A stretch of DNA of 64,000 nucleotides from Limnoperna fortunei (GCA_944474755.1 OX104113.1:46502980-46566979), one strand, 5' to 3'; counted from the first letter of the stretch, positions 52,112 through 63,665 are shown. Translations and numbers: made by a program. Notes: a model not told the origin generated them from the sequence alone.

Positions 52112-52121
52112 TCTAGCTATA
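52112..52121. repeat. Right TSD of LINE
   Basis: TCTAGCTATA; pairs with 49937-49946. Confidence 0.75.
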
Positions 52122-52188
52122 AATCATTAAGGTCGATCCAGGACCGTTTCATACTTATAATAATTTAAAGCATTTGACTTTGTTGTAT

Positions 52189-52442
52189 ACTGCACTGCAG
52201 TAAAAACCAGAGGCACTTGTCTCATAATTTTTTTTACCAATATTCCTATGTTATATATATATATATATAGGTATGTTGGTAAAAAATAAATTTAAAGCAA
52301 GTGCCTGTGATAAAAACGATTATATACAGGACGTTTCACCCTATAACCGTTTTGGTTATGGGATGAAACTCCATGTATTGTATATAAACCAAACACTTTG
52401 GACCTGTACTGCACAATAAAAACCAGAGGCACTTGTCTCATA
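52189..52442. repeat. Direct repeats around an AT microsatellite and a hairpin
   Basis: TAAAAACCAGAGGCACTTGT followed by CTCATA occurs at 52201-52226 and 52417-52442. Between them are a TA run (52250-52270), an inverted GCAAGTGCCT and a hairpin CCTATAACC-GTTTT-GGTTATGGG at about 52350-52372. Looks like nested small elements. Confidence 0.6.
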
Positions 52443-52449
52443 GTTAATG

Positions 52450-53630
52450 CAAAAATAAATACATTATTATGTTGTTAAGTTTGCCTCTATAGTTTTTTTT
52501 TTTTAAATATTTGAATTTGTTATTAGATAAATATATTAATGTAATTGATATCTTAATTGGTTTAATAACACATCATTACCTAATTGATTTAAAGGGAAAC
52601 TTCGCGAAAAAATGAAATTTTGATATGTTATTCTTCAAGTAAAAAGAAATATAATTGCCTTTTGATGTTTTATTGTATTCTTTACCGTTACACTTCTAGA
52701 GTGGATTAAGGGTGGTAAAATTTTGTGTATGGGGGCCACCATATTGACAGTATTTACCACGAGATTTCGTTTGTGACGTGATAAATGTATTTATCCAGTA
52801 AATATGATAAATAATCCATTTTAAAAATATGTTTTTCTGCCTTTGCTCTATGAAGAATATATCAACTGTGGCGATGACTAATGACCAGCTGACAACATAA
52901 GATTACCAAATACGTCTTAATGTTTTAATGATCTTTGTATTAATAAAAGTATTTTTAGACACAAATTTTAACCTGTCTTTATTTAACTCAGATAGAATTT
53001 ACCTAAATAATAATTGTAATAAAAGATATATTTATATAATTATTTTTTTAAACATAAAATAAAATTCCGTAGACAATTTTGCACGTCTTGAAACGGCAGT
53101 TGTACCTGGACGTGAAAAGTGAAAATTTTACAGGTAAATTATTTTTTGTTTAAGAAAGGTAATTAACAGAATTAGCAAGTATACAAACAGGATGTTAATT
53201 TCAATTACGAGATCATTTGACCCCGACTTTGATGTATGACTACTAGGACATTTTCAAAGGCTAACCGTATTAAAGGTTAATTAGAAATTAAAAATGATAT
53301 CATAGCTAAATTATTTCAGATCAAAGAATCTATGTCTGAAATAAGCACTCAATTGTTTATTTTGTAGAAAAATGTTGTTATAATTTCTTCACTGTGAATT
53401 TCTCGAACCAATTAGAATTATTACTGATGGTGTTTAATTATTTCCTGTAAGGTATATAAAGTGTCAAAGCACAGGATGTATATAAGATTTCGAATACCTT
53501 TAGATGCCAGGTAACAGGAAACGTACAACTGACACGATGACATAAATATATACACGTAAAATTTTTGAAACTATGTTGTAGGTTTATTTACGCACATACA
53601 AAATTTTACCAATAATAATAATAATACATG
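52450..53630. other. No gene seen
   Basis: AT-rich sequence between TEDC1 and the THAP exon; no exon recognised. Confidence 0.4.
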
Positions 53631-53635
53631 TACGA

Positions 53636-54161
53636 AACGTAGTGAAATTTTTATGCGCAAAAACAAAGAATTTAAAAAGATTGCACCTAATGACTGTTAC
53701 CGGTACTTCTTAATAGTCAGCTTCGCAAATATTATGTATAAAAATCTTTCGTTCAATAACTTGCATAATATGAGTACACGATACACGTTGAAAATAATAA
53801 TACGAATAGTTTTCAATTTAATTCTTTTTTATGGACAAAATTCCAACTAATATTTGAGGATAAAATTCAAAACGAGTTTACCTAAATGAAGATCTCAAAT
53901 GTAGTGAATTTTTTATGCGCTAACACACAGATTTTTAAAAATATAGCACCTAATGATTGTTACCGCTACTTCTTAATAGTCAGCTTCGCAAATATTTTGT
54001 ATAAAATACTTTCGTTCAATAACTTGCATAATATGATTACAAAAAACACATTGAAAATAATAATACAAATAGTTTTCAATTTAATTCATTTTTATGAACA
54101 CAATTCCTACTAATATTTGAGGATAAAATTCAAAACGAGTTTACCTAAATGAAGATCTCTA
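53636..54161. repeat. Tandem duplication, two units of about 263 bp
   Basis: GTAGTGAA at 53639 and 53901, and CCTAAATGAAGATCTC at 53881 and 54144, lie 262-263 bp apart with collinear sequence between, about 85-90 percent alike by eye. The right end lies only about 20 bp from the THAP exon donor. The similar small open frames in both units (53653-53850, 53886-54113) are not convincing genes. Confidence 0.88.
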
Positions 54162-54180
54162 TAACATAAAAGCACCTTAC

Positions 54181-54384
54181 CATTAAACTATTCTCATAGC
54201 AACATTCTTCAAAATGATCTTCGCATACTAAGTTGCTTTTGTTGTGGACATAGTCTAAAGCAGAAATCTTTAAATTGGTGAGCCACTTGTTACACAAATC
54301 CGGTTTCTTCCTTGGATAAGGAATACAAAACGCACTCTTGCCAGAACCTCGTTTTACATTACAACCTTCTACTTTGCACATCAT
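54181..54384 (-). CDS. THAP-domain protein, first coding exon
   Basis: 204 nt, 68 codons, from ATG 54384 to donor GTAAGG at 54180 (phase 0). Encodes a C2CH THAP zinc finger: C3-x4-C8, then a P at 24, W34, and C54-E-D-H57-F. These are the zinc ligands plus the conserved Trp and HF of the family, which bind specific DNA as transcription factors or domesticated P-element-type transposases. The start fits the usual position of the first Cys two to five residues from Met; the open frame extends 40 codons upstream but that part has no THAP similarity. Downstream exons were not found in the window, so subtype and completeness are unknown. Confidence 0.72.
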
Positions 54385-54486
54385 GTTGATTATTATTGAC
54401 CGTTTCACGTTATTATCATACGACGACTTTAGGTATTTGGCTGTCAAGAAATTTCTAGTGTCGCCATCTAGTGACGAGATAGTGTC

Positions 54487-54496
54487 AAGATGGCGG
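54487..54496. promoter_or_regulatory. YY1-like motif AAGATGGCGG
   Basis: About 100 bp upstream of the THAP ATG. AAGATGGCGG is the YY1 core commonly found just at or after transcription starts; it could mark the THAP start region or a divergent start towards 55349. Confidence 0.4.
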
Positions 54497-54499
54497 ACC

Positions 54500-55337
54500 T
54501 CCATAAGTTCATTTTTTACACGGTAAATTCAATTTAGAAACTTAACCTTGAAAATATAATAAAACATCAAGAGGCAAAAGTGTTTCTTTTTATTTGAATA
54601 ATAACATTAGTGCCTTTTGGTTATGGAATGAAATGTCCTGCAGCGGTAAAGACCATCAGCTCTAAATTGGCACTAGATAAAGTTGCGTACAAACCCCATG
54701 TCATGTTGTAGTGTATATATATGGGGTTGAGCTAAGATTGACAGCTGTCGTGTCTTTCCACTGAGCATTAAGGGAAATTTTCCAGTTGTCTTAATACAAT
54801 GTTAAGCAGTCATTCTCAAATTTTGTATACAATTACATAAATATGTTGTCACATGCTTTTAAAATAGATTTGTAATACAAGTTTTCATTATAAATTTGTG
54901 GATCATTTATCACATCATTATTATTTTGTTATTTTGTTTAGGATACATTGTATTTCTGTTAAAATAAAAGTTGTTGCTGCAATAATAAATATTTTGTCAT
55001 ATAAAGTTGTGATACAATGCATGAAACCATAATTTGTTTTGTCATTGTTTATTATTTTGGAAATTTTATATTGGATTTATTAAGATATGCAGAAAGATTT
55101 CCATGAGAATTGAAAACACATGTGGTAAAGACATTGTTTTTAGTAAAAACATGAAGTTTACAGCCACTATGCCCTGCATTTTTTATAGTGTTATAAAATC
55201 ATCTTATGGTACCATCCGGATTTGAACACTTAACCTCTGGGTCTGAAGTCAGCTTCACTTTCTAGGTCTAATAAAGCCAAAGCAACCAATTAGTCATTAA
55301 GTAGACTAATAATTCATTTTAATTTTGTTATTTAAAG
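54500..55337. other. Intergenic stretch between divergent exons
   Basis: AT-rich, no repeat recognised. Lies between the minus-strand THAP exon and the plus-strand exon at 55349; could hold a shared promoter. Confidence 0.35.
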
Positions 55338-55506
55338 TAACGGAGGAGATGGATTGGTCAACCTCGACCACGCATATGTCAGAGAAATTGAAAGCCGAAG
55401 CCCTGGCTTGCGATATGGACAGATGGGTTACTTACAAACAAGCTAATCAACCATATGAGAGGTTTGAGGAATGGCTTAATGAAAATTTACCATCAATGCA
55501 TCACAG
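55338..55506 (+). CDS. Unrecognised coding exon
   Basis: Bordered by TTTAAAG on the left (weak acceptor) and donor GTAAGA at 55507. Open in one frame; ATG at 55349 gives 52 codons plus two bases. The peptide is acidic and helix-like, with EKLKAEALACDMDRWVTYKQ and NQPYERFEEWLNENLP, and balanced composition and higher GC than the surroundings, which argues for real coding. I do not recognise the family. Further exons would lie to the right, in or beyond the sequence gap. Confidence 0.55.
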
Positions 55507-55509
55507 GTA

Positions 55510-56113
55510 AGATATTTAAAAAACAAGTACTATCTTTAAAAAAGATAACCGACGCAGTAAAGATATAAATTGAGTTCTGCATTGAACTACGAATCGCCAT
55601 TATTGTCATACAAAGTCCCCGTTTTAATAGACCAGAAATGTTTGATGGAAATTTTTTTGGGGAAGTACTGACAGACAATTATTACTACGTGAAAGAAATC
55701 ATGAACCTATAAATTAACAAGTCCCATGTGAAACGAGTTTGAAATTATTAATTTATACATGTGTGCCCCCCCCCCCCCCCCCCCCCCACCTCATATGTGT
55801 TTTTATATTTCAACAGATTATTTTATTTACGCATTTTCGATATTTACAGATTTACCAAGCATACAGTTAACCTAAAATTGATAATTTACATGCAACTACA
55901 TGTACTTTGTTGTACATGTACATGTATTCCAGAACGTTTATTGCTATTATGTATTGAAACCCACTGCCTAAGATATAGAAATGAAGTTTTTCTGCGAGCA
56001 TCAAAGCAGTTATACAATGATGTAAACAAATTGAATATTAGAAATTTTATAATAAAATGTTTATAGTTTAAAATTTACTGAATAAGCAAAGTATACTTTA
56101 CAATTAGAGCCAC
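55510..56113. other. No gene seen; C-tract
   Basis: Contains a C-run at about 55765-55788. A 3' open piece (about 55930-56066) after TATTCCAG reads CLRYRNEVFLRASKQLYNDV and ends at a stop, but its phase does not match the exon at 55338-55506. Left unassigned. Confidence 0.4.
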
Positions 56114-56313
56114 NNNNNNNNNNNNNNNNNNNNNNNNNNNNNNNNNNNNNNNNNNNNNNNNNNNNNNNNNNNNNNNNNNNNNNNNNNNNNNNNNNNNNNN
56201 NNNNNNNNNNNNNNNNNNNNNNNNNNNNNNNNNNNNNNNNNNNNNNNNNNNNNNNNNNNNNNNNNNNNNNNNNNNNNNNNNNNNNNNNNNNNNNNNNNNN
56301 NNNNNNNNNNNNN
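56114..56313. other. Assembly gap, 200 N
   Basis: Exactly 200 unknown bases, a conventional gap size, so the true distance is unknown. Confidence 0.99.
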
Positions 56314-56393
56314 AGTACTAACCGGGCTCGACGCTGCTTAACTTCGGGTGATCGGACGAGAACCGGTGTTTTCAGCGTGATATGGCCGTAGAC
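56314..56393 (-). rRNA. 5S rRNA, partial (3' end lost in gap)
   Basis: 5' 80 nt of the gene; one extra G in the TTCGGGTGATC segment relative to other copies. Confidence 0.9.
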
Positions 56394-56890
56394 ATCAATG
56401 TCTTAAAATTTAGCGTATATAAAGGTTCGGATGGCCGGAAACCAAATTTGCACGTGGCTACGTATGTATTTTTCAGTATTTTCATCACGAAATAAAAAAA
56501 TATTTCATACCAAATAACACAAAAACTTGCGAACATGTACATTTAACATTGAACAAAAATATTGGTTACAGGGAATACATAGAAAACATTAAATGCGTCT
56601 CGCTTTACATGTCTAGTTCTACATTTTCGTGACAAAATAAATTTATTCTATGTTGCATGAATACTGACAGACGGGGAGAATTTCGAGAGAAATATCTAAC
56701 TTACCTACCAAGCCCCAGCCAGCGGCAGCCTCCGTCTGGTGGTCGTCGCTATGACACAGGGAACAATAAAAGGGGGAGAAAATTCAATTTATTATTTAAT
56801 TTTTTACATAAAATAAATACGTTCATAGGTAGGGGGTATTCGGTGGTAGGCAATGCTAATGAAAAAAGGGGACAAAAACAAAAAAGAAAG

Positions 56891-57008
56891 GTCTACAACA
56901 CCCGGTATTCCAGGCGGTCACCCATCCAAGTACTAACCGGGCTCGACGCTGCTTAACTTCGGTGATCGGACGAGAACCCGGTGTTTTCAGCGTGATATGG
57001 CCGTAGAC
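56891..57008 (-). rRNA. 5S ribosomal RNA
   Basis: 118 nt as bounded by GTCTAC...GTAGAC, but with one C fewer in CCCAGG and one more in AACCCGG than the array consensus. Confidence 0.95.
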
Positions 57009-57506
57009 ATCAATGTCTTAAAATTTAGCGTATATAAAGGTTCGGATGGCCGGAAACCAAATTTGCACGTGGCTACGTATGTATTTTTCAGTATTTTCAT
57101 CACGAAATAAAAAAATATTTCATACCAAATAACACAAAAACTTGCGAACATGTACATTTAACATTGAACAAAAATATTGGTTACAGGGAATACATAGAAA
57201 ACATTAAATGCGTCTCGCTTTACATGTCTAGTTCTACATTTTCGTGACAAAATAAATTTATTCTATGTTGCATGAATACTGACAGACGGGGAGAATTTCG
57301 AGAGAAATATCTAACTTACCTACCAAGCCCCAGCCAGCGGCAGCCTCCGTCTGGTGGTCGTCGCTATGACACAGGGAACAATAAAAGGGGGAGAAAATTC
57401 AATTTATTATTTAATTTTTTACATAAAATAAATACGTTCATAAGGTAGGGGGTATTCGGTGGTAGGCAATGCTAATGAAAAAAGGGGACAAAAACAAAAA
57501 AGAAAG

Positions 57507-57623
57507 GTCTACAACACCCGGTATTCCCAGGCGGTCACCCATCCAAGTACTAACCGGGCTCGACGCTGCTTAACTTCGGTGATCGGACGAGAACCGTGTT
57601 TTCAGCGTGATATGGCCGTAGAC
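57507..57623 (-). rRNA. 5S ribosomal RNA
   Basis: 117 nt; one G fewer in the AACCGGTG segment (AACCGTG). Possible sequencing error or mutated copy. Confidence 0.95.
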
Positions 57624-58121
57624 ATCAATGTCTTAAAATTTAGCGTATATAAAGGTTCGGATGGCCGGAAACCAAATTTGCACGTGGCTACGTATGTATT
57701 TTTCAGTATTTTCATCACGAAATAAAAAAATATTTCATACCAAATAACACAAAAACTTGCGAACATGTACATTTAACATTGAACAAAAATATTGGTTACA
57801 GGGAATACATAGAAAACATTAAATGCGTCTCGCTTTACATGTCTAGTTCTACATTTTCGTGACAAAATAAATTTATTCTATGTTGCATGAATACTGACAG
57901 ACGGGGAGAATTTCGAGAGAAATATCTAACTTACCTACCAAGCCCCAGCCAGCGGCAGCCTCCGTCTGGTGGTCGTCGCTATGACACAGGGAACAATAAA
58001 AGGGGGAGAAAATTCAATTTATTATTTAATTTTTTACATAAAATAAATACGTTCATAAGGTAGGGGGTATTCGGTGGTAGGCAATGCTAATGAAAAAAGG
58101 GGACAAAAACAAAAAAGAAAG

Positions 58122-58239
58122 GTCTACAACACCCGGTATTCCCAGGCGGTCACCCATCCAAGTACTAACCGGGCTCGACGCTGCTTAACTTCGGTGATCG
58201 GACGAGAACCGGTGTTTTCAGCGTGATATGGCCGTAGAC
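58122..58239 (-). rRNA. 5S ribosomal RNA
   Basis: Array-consensus copy. Confidence 0.97.
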
Positions 58240-58737
58240 ATCAATGTCTTAAAATTTAGCGTATATAAAGGTTCGGATGGCCGGAAACCAAATTTGCACG
58301 TGGCTACGTATGTATTTTTCAGTATTTTCATCACGAAATAAAAAAATATTTCATACCAAATAACACAAAAACTTGCGAACATGTACATTTAACATTGAAC
58401 AAAAATATTGGTTACAGGGAATACATAGAAAACATTAAATGCGTCTCGCTTTACATGTCTAGTTCTACATTTTCGTGACAAAATAAATTTATTCTATGTT
58501 GCATGAATACTGACAGACGGGGAGAATTTCGAGAGAAATATCTAACTTACCTACCAAGCCCCAGCCAGCGGCAGCCTCCGTCTGGTGGTCGTCGCTATGA
58601 CACAGGGAACAATAAAAGGGGGAGAAAATTCAATTTATTATTTAATTTTTTACATAAAATAAATACGTTCATAAGGTAGGGGGTATTCGGTGGTAGGCAA
58701 TGCTAATGAAAAAAGGGGACAAAAACAAAAAAGAAAG

Positions 58738-58855
58738 GTCTACAACACCCGGTATTCCCAGGCGGTCACCCATCCAAGTACTAACCGGGCTCGACGCTGC
58801 TTAACTTCGGTGATCGGACGAGAACCGGTGTTTTCAGCGTGATATGGCCGTAGAC
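58738..58855 (-). rRNA. 5S ribosomal RNA
   Basis: Array-consensus copy. Confidence 0.97.
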
Positions 58856-59353
58856 ATCAATGTCTTAAAATTTAGCGTATATAAAGGTTCGGATGGCCGG
58901 AAACCAAATTTGCACGTGGCTACGTATGTATTTTTCAGTATTTTCATCACGAAATAAAAAAATATTTCATACCAAATAACACAAAAACTTGCGAACATGT
59001 ACATTTAACATTGAACAAAAATATTGGTTACAGGGAATACATAGAAAACATTAAATGCGTCTCGCTTTACATGTCTAGTTCTACATTTTCGTGACAAAAT
59101 AAATTTATTCTATGTTGCATGAATACTGACAGACGGGGAGAATTTCGAGAGAAATATCTAACTTACCTACCAAGCCCCAGCCAGCGGCAGCCTCCGTCTG
59201 GTGGTCGTCGCTATGACACAGGGAACAATAAAAGGGGGAGAAAATTCAATTTATTATTTAATTTTTTACATAAAATAAATACGTTCATAAGGTAGGGGGT
59301 ATTCGGTGGTAGGCAATGCTAATGAAAAAAGGGGACAAAAACAAAAAAGAAAG

Positions 59354-59471
59354 GTCTACAACACCCGGTATTCCCAGGCGGTCACCCATCCAAGTACTAA
59401 CCGGGCTCGACGCTGCTTAACTTCGGTGATCGGACGAGAACCGGTGTTTTCAGCGTGATATGGCCGTAGAC
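59354..59471 (-). rRNA. 5S ribosomal RNA
   Basis: Array-consensus copy. Confidence 0.97.
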
Positions 59472-59969
59472 ATCAATGTCTTAAAATTTAGCGTATATAA
59501 AGGTTCGGATGGCCGGAAACCAAATTTGCACGTGGCTACGTATGTATTTTTCAGTATTTTCATCACGAAATAAAAAAATATTTCATACCAAATAACACAA
59601 AAACTTGCGAACATGTACATTTAACATTGAACAAAAATATTGGTTACAGGGAATACATAGAAAACATTAAATGCGTCTCGCTTTACATGTCTAGTTCTAC
59701 ATTTTCGTGACAAAATAAATTTATTCTATGTTGCATGAATACTGACAGACGGGGAGAATTTCGAGAGAAATATCTAACTTACCTACCAAGCCCCAGCCAG
59801 CGGCAGCCTCCGTCTGGTGGTCGTCGCTATGACACAGGGAACAATAAAAGGGGGAGAAAATTCAATTTATTATTTAATTTTTTACATAAAATAAATACGT
59901 TCATAAGGTAGGGGGTATTCGGTGGTAGGCAATGCTAATGAAAAAAGGGGACAAAAACAAAAAAGAAAG

Positions 59970-60087
59970 GTCTACAACACCCGGTATTCCCAGGCGGTCA
60001 CCCATCCAAGTACTAACCGGGCTCGACGCTGCTTAACTTCGGTGATCGGACGAGAACCGGTGTTTTCAGCGTGATATGGCCGTAGAC
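59970..60087 (-). rRNA. 5S ribosomal RNA
   Basis: Array-consensus copy. Confidence 0.97.
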
Positions 60088-60585
60088 ATCAATGTCTTAA
60101 AATTTAGCGTATATAAAGGTTCGGATGGCCGGAAACCAAATTTGCACGTGGCTACGTATGTATTTTTCAGTATTTTCATCACGAAATAAAAAAATATTTC
60201 ATACCAAATAACACAAAAACTTGCGAACATGTACATTTAACATTGAACAAAAATATTGGTTACAGGGAATACATAGAAAACATTAAATGCGTCTCGCTTT
60301 ACATGTCTAGTTCTACATTTTCGTGACAAAATAAATTTATTCTATGTTGCATGAATACTGACAGACGGGGAGAATTTCGAGAGAAATATCTAACTTACCT
60401 ACCAAGCCCCAGCCAGCGGCAGCCTCCGTCTGGTGGTCGTCGCTATGACACAGGGAACAATAAAAGGGGGAGAAAATTCAATTTATTATTTAATTTTTTA
60501 CATAAAATAAATACGTTCATAAGGTAGGGGGTATTCGGTGGTAGGCAATGCTAATGAAAAAAGGGGACAAAAACAAAAAAGAAAG

Positions 60586-60703
60586 GTCTACAACACCCGG
60601 TATTCCCAGGCGGTCACCCATCCAAGTACTAACCGGGCTCGACGCTGCTTAACTTCGGTGATCGGACGAGAACCGGTGTTTTCAGCGTGATATGGCCGTA
60701 GAC
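60586..60703 (-). rRNA. 5S ribosomal RNA
   Basis: Array-consensus copy. Confidence 0.97.
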
Positions 60704-61201
60704 ATCAATGTCTTAAAATTTAGCGTATATAAAGGTTCGGATGGCCGGAAACCAAATTTGCACGTGGCTACGTATGTATTTTTCAGTATTTTCATCACGA
60801 AATAAAAAAATATTTCATACCAAATAACACAAAAACTTGCGAACATGTACATTTAACATTGAACAAAAATATTGGTTACAGGGAATACATAGAAAACATT
60901 AAATGCGTCTCGCTTTACATGTCTAGTTCTACATTTTCGTGACAAAATAAATTTATTCTATGTTGCATGAATACTGACAGACGGGGAGAATTTCGAGAGA
61001 AATATCTAACTTACCTACCAAGCCCCAGCCAGCGGCAGCCTCCGTCTGGTGGTCGTCGCTATGACACAGGGAACAATAAAAGGGGGAGAAAATTCAATTT
61101 ATTATTTAATTTTTTACATAAAATAAATACGTTCATAAGGTAGGGGGTATTCGGTGGTAGGCAATGCTAATGAAAAAAGGGGACAAAAACAAAAAAGAAA
61201 G

Positions 61202-61319
61202 GTCTACAACACCCGGTATTCCCAGGCGGTCACCCATCCAAGTACTAACCGGGCTCGACGCTGCTTAACTTCGGTGATCGGACGAGAACCGGTGTTTTCA
61301 GCGTGATATGGCCGTAGAC
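61202..61319 (-). rRNA. 5S ribosomal RNA
   Basis: Array-consensus copy. Confidence 0.97.
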
Positions 61320-61817
61320 ATCAATGTCTTAAAATTTAGCGTATATAAAGGTTCGGATGGCCGGAAACCAAATTTGCACGTGGCTACGTATGTATTTTTC
61401 AGTATTTTCATCACGAAATAAAAAAATATTTCATACCAAATAACACAAAAACTTGCGAACATGTACATTTAACATTGAACAAAAATATTGGTTACAGGGA
61501 ATACATAGAAAACATTAAATGCGTCTCGCTTTACATGTCTAGTTCTACATTTTCGTGACAAAATAAATTTATTCTATGTTGCATGAATACTGACAGACGG
61601 GGAGAATTTCGAGAGAAATATCTAACTTACCTACCAAGCCCCAGCCAGCGGCAGCCTCCGTCTGGTGGTCGTCGCTATGACACAGGGAACAATAAAAGGG
61701 GGAGAAAATTCAATTTATTATTTAATTTTTTACATAAAATAAATACGTTCATAAGGTAGGGGGTATTCGGTGGTAGGCAATGCTAATGAAAAAAGGGGAC
61801 AAAAACAAAAAAGAAAG

Positions 61818-61935
61818 GTCTACAACACCCGGTATTCCCAGGCGGTCACCCATCCAAGTACTAACCGGGCTCGACGCTGCTTAACTTCGGTGATCGGACG
61901 AGAACCGGTGTTTTCAGCGTGATATGGCCGTAGAC
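61818..61935 (-). rRNA. 5S ribosomal RNA
   Basis: Array-consensus copy. Confidence 0.97.
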
Positions 61936-62433
61936 ATCAATGTCTTAAAATTTAGCGTATATAAAGGTTCGGATGGCCGGAAACCAAATTTGCACGTGGC
62001 TACGTATGTATTTTTCAGTATTTTCATCACGAAATAAAAAAATATTTCATACCAAATAACACAAAAACTTGCGAACATGTACATTTAACATTGAACAAAA
62101 ATATTGGTTACAGGGAATACATAGAAAACATTAAATGCGTCTCGCTTTACATGTCTAGTTCTACATTTTCGTGACAAAATAAATTTATTCTATGTTGCAT
62201 GAATACTGACAGACGGGGAGAATTTCGAGAGAAATATCTAACTTACCTACCAAGCCCCAGCCAGCGGCAGCCTCCGTCTGGTGGTCGTCGCTATGACACA
62301 GGGAACAATAAAAGGGGGAGAAAATTCAATTTATTATTTAATTTTTTACATAAAATAAATACGTTCATAAGGTAGGGGGTATTCGGTGGTAGGCAATGCT
62401 AATGAAAAAAGGGGACAAAAACAAAAAAGAAAG

Positions 62434-62551
62434 GTCTACAACACCCGGTATTCCCAGGCGGTCACCCATCCAAGTACTAACCGGGCTCGACGCTGCTTAA
62501 CTTCGGTGATCGGACGAGAACCGGTGTTTTCAGCGTGATATGGCCGTAGAC
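62434..62551 (-). rRNA. 5S ribosomal RNA
   Basis: Array-consensus copy. Confidence 0.97.
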
Positions 62552-63049
62552 ATCAATGTCTTAAAATTTAGCGTATATAAAGGTTCGGATGGCCGGAAAC
62601 CAAATTTGCACGTGGCTACGTATGTATTTTTCAGTATTTTCATCACGAAATAAAAAAATATTTCATACCAAATAACACAAAAACTTGCGAACATGTACAT
62701 TTAACATTGAACAAAAATATTGGTTACAGGGAATACATAGAAAACATTAAATGCGTCTCGCTTTACATGTCTAGTTCTACATTTTCGTGACAAAATAAAT
62801 TTATTCTATGTTGCATGAATACTGACAGACGGGGAGAATTTCGAGAGAAATATCTAACTTACCTACCAAGCCCCAGCCAGCGGCAGCCTCCGTCTGGTGG
62901 TCGTCGCTATGACACAGGGAACAATAAAAGGGGGAGAAAATTCAATTTATTATTTAATTTTTTACATAAAATAAATACGTTCATAAGGTAGGGGGTATTC
63001 GGTGGTAGGCAATGCTAATGAAAAAAGGGGACAAAAACAAAAAAGAAAG

Positions 63050-63167
63050 GTCTACAACACCCGGTATTCCCAGGCGGTCACCCATCCAAGTACTAACCGG
63101 GCTCGACGCTGCTTAACTTCGGTGATCGGACGAGAACCGGTGTTTTCAGCGTGATATGGCCGTAGAC
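63050..63167 (-). rRNA. 5S ribosomal RNA
   Basis: Array-consensus copy. Confidence 0.97.
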
Positions 63168-63471
63168 ATCAATGTCTTAAAATTTAGCGTATATAAAGGT
63201 TCGGATGGCCGGAAACCAAATTTGCACGTGGCTACGTATGTATTTTTCAGTATTTTCATCACGAAATAAAAAAATATTTCATACCAAATAACACAAAAAC
63301 TTGCGAACATGTACATTTAACATTGAACAAAAATATTGGTTACAGGGAATACATAGAAAACATTAAATGCGTCTCGCTTTACATGTCTAGTTCTACATTT
63401 TCGTGACAAAATAAATTTATTCTATGTTGCATGAATACTGACAGACGGGGAGAATTTCGAGAGAAATATCT

Positions 63472-63535
63472 AACTTACCTACCAAGCCCCAGCCAGCGGC
63501 AGCCTCCGTCTGGTGGTCGTCGCTATGACACAGGG
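63472..63535 (-). other. GC-rich segment with consensus splice donor in 5S spacer (12 copies)
   Basis: On minus, a GC-rich block contains hairpin CCAG(A)CGG-AGGCTG-CCGCTGG and runs into GGCTTGGTAGGTAAGTTAG, a near-perfect U1-complementary 5' splice site. A TTTTATTG box lies about 30 bp upstream. It recurs once per unit (first base on plus at 56698, 57313, 57928, 58544 and then every 616). It could be a small RNA gene, a spliced-leader-like gene or chance. No clear Sm site (A-U5-G) follows within 60 nt. Confidence 0.35.
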
Positions 63536-63653
63536 AACAATAAAAGGGGGAGAAAATTCAATTTATTATTTAATTTTTTACATAAAATAAATACGTTCAT
63601 AAGGTAGGGGGTATTCGGTGGTAGGCAATGCTAATGAAAAAAGGGGACAAAAA

Positions 63654-63665
63654 CAAAAAAGAAAG
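63654..63665 (-). terminator. Pol III terminator of 5S gene (repeats in each unit)
   Basis: CTTTCTTTTTTG immediately follows the 5S 3' end on minus; the run of six T is a standard pol III stop. Confidence 0.8.

Noticed and set aside
55761..56066. Pro-rich-start ORF of 101 codons before the gap
   Set aside because: The prolines come from a C-tract; the 3' part may be an exon piece, but its phase does not match the neighbouring exon and no family is recognised.
56657..57725. ORFs of 88-99 codons in the 5S array
   Set aside because: They cross the 5S gene antisense and spacer; they exist only because of single-base indels in the first units.
63472..63482. U1 snRNA gene suggested by AACTTACCTACC on plus
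   Set aside because: Eight bases match the U1 5' end, but nothing after it matches U1 stem-loops or an Sm site. The complementary splice-donor reading is more economical.
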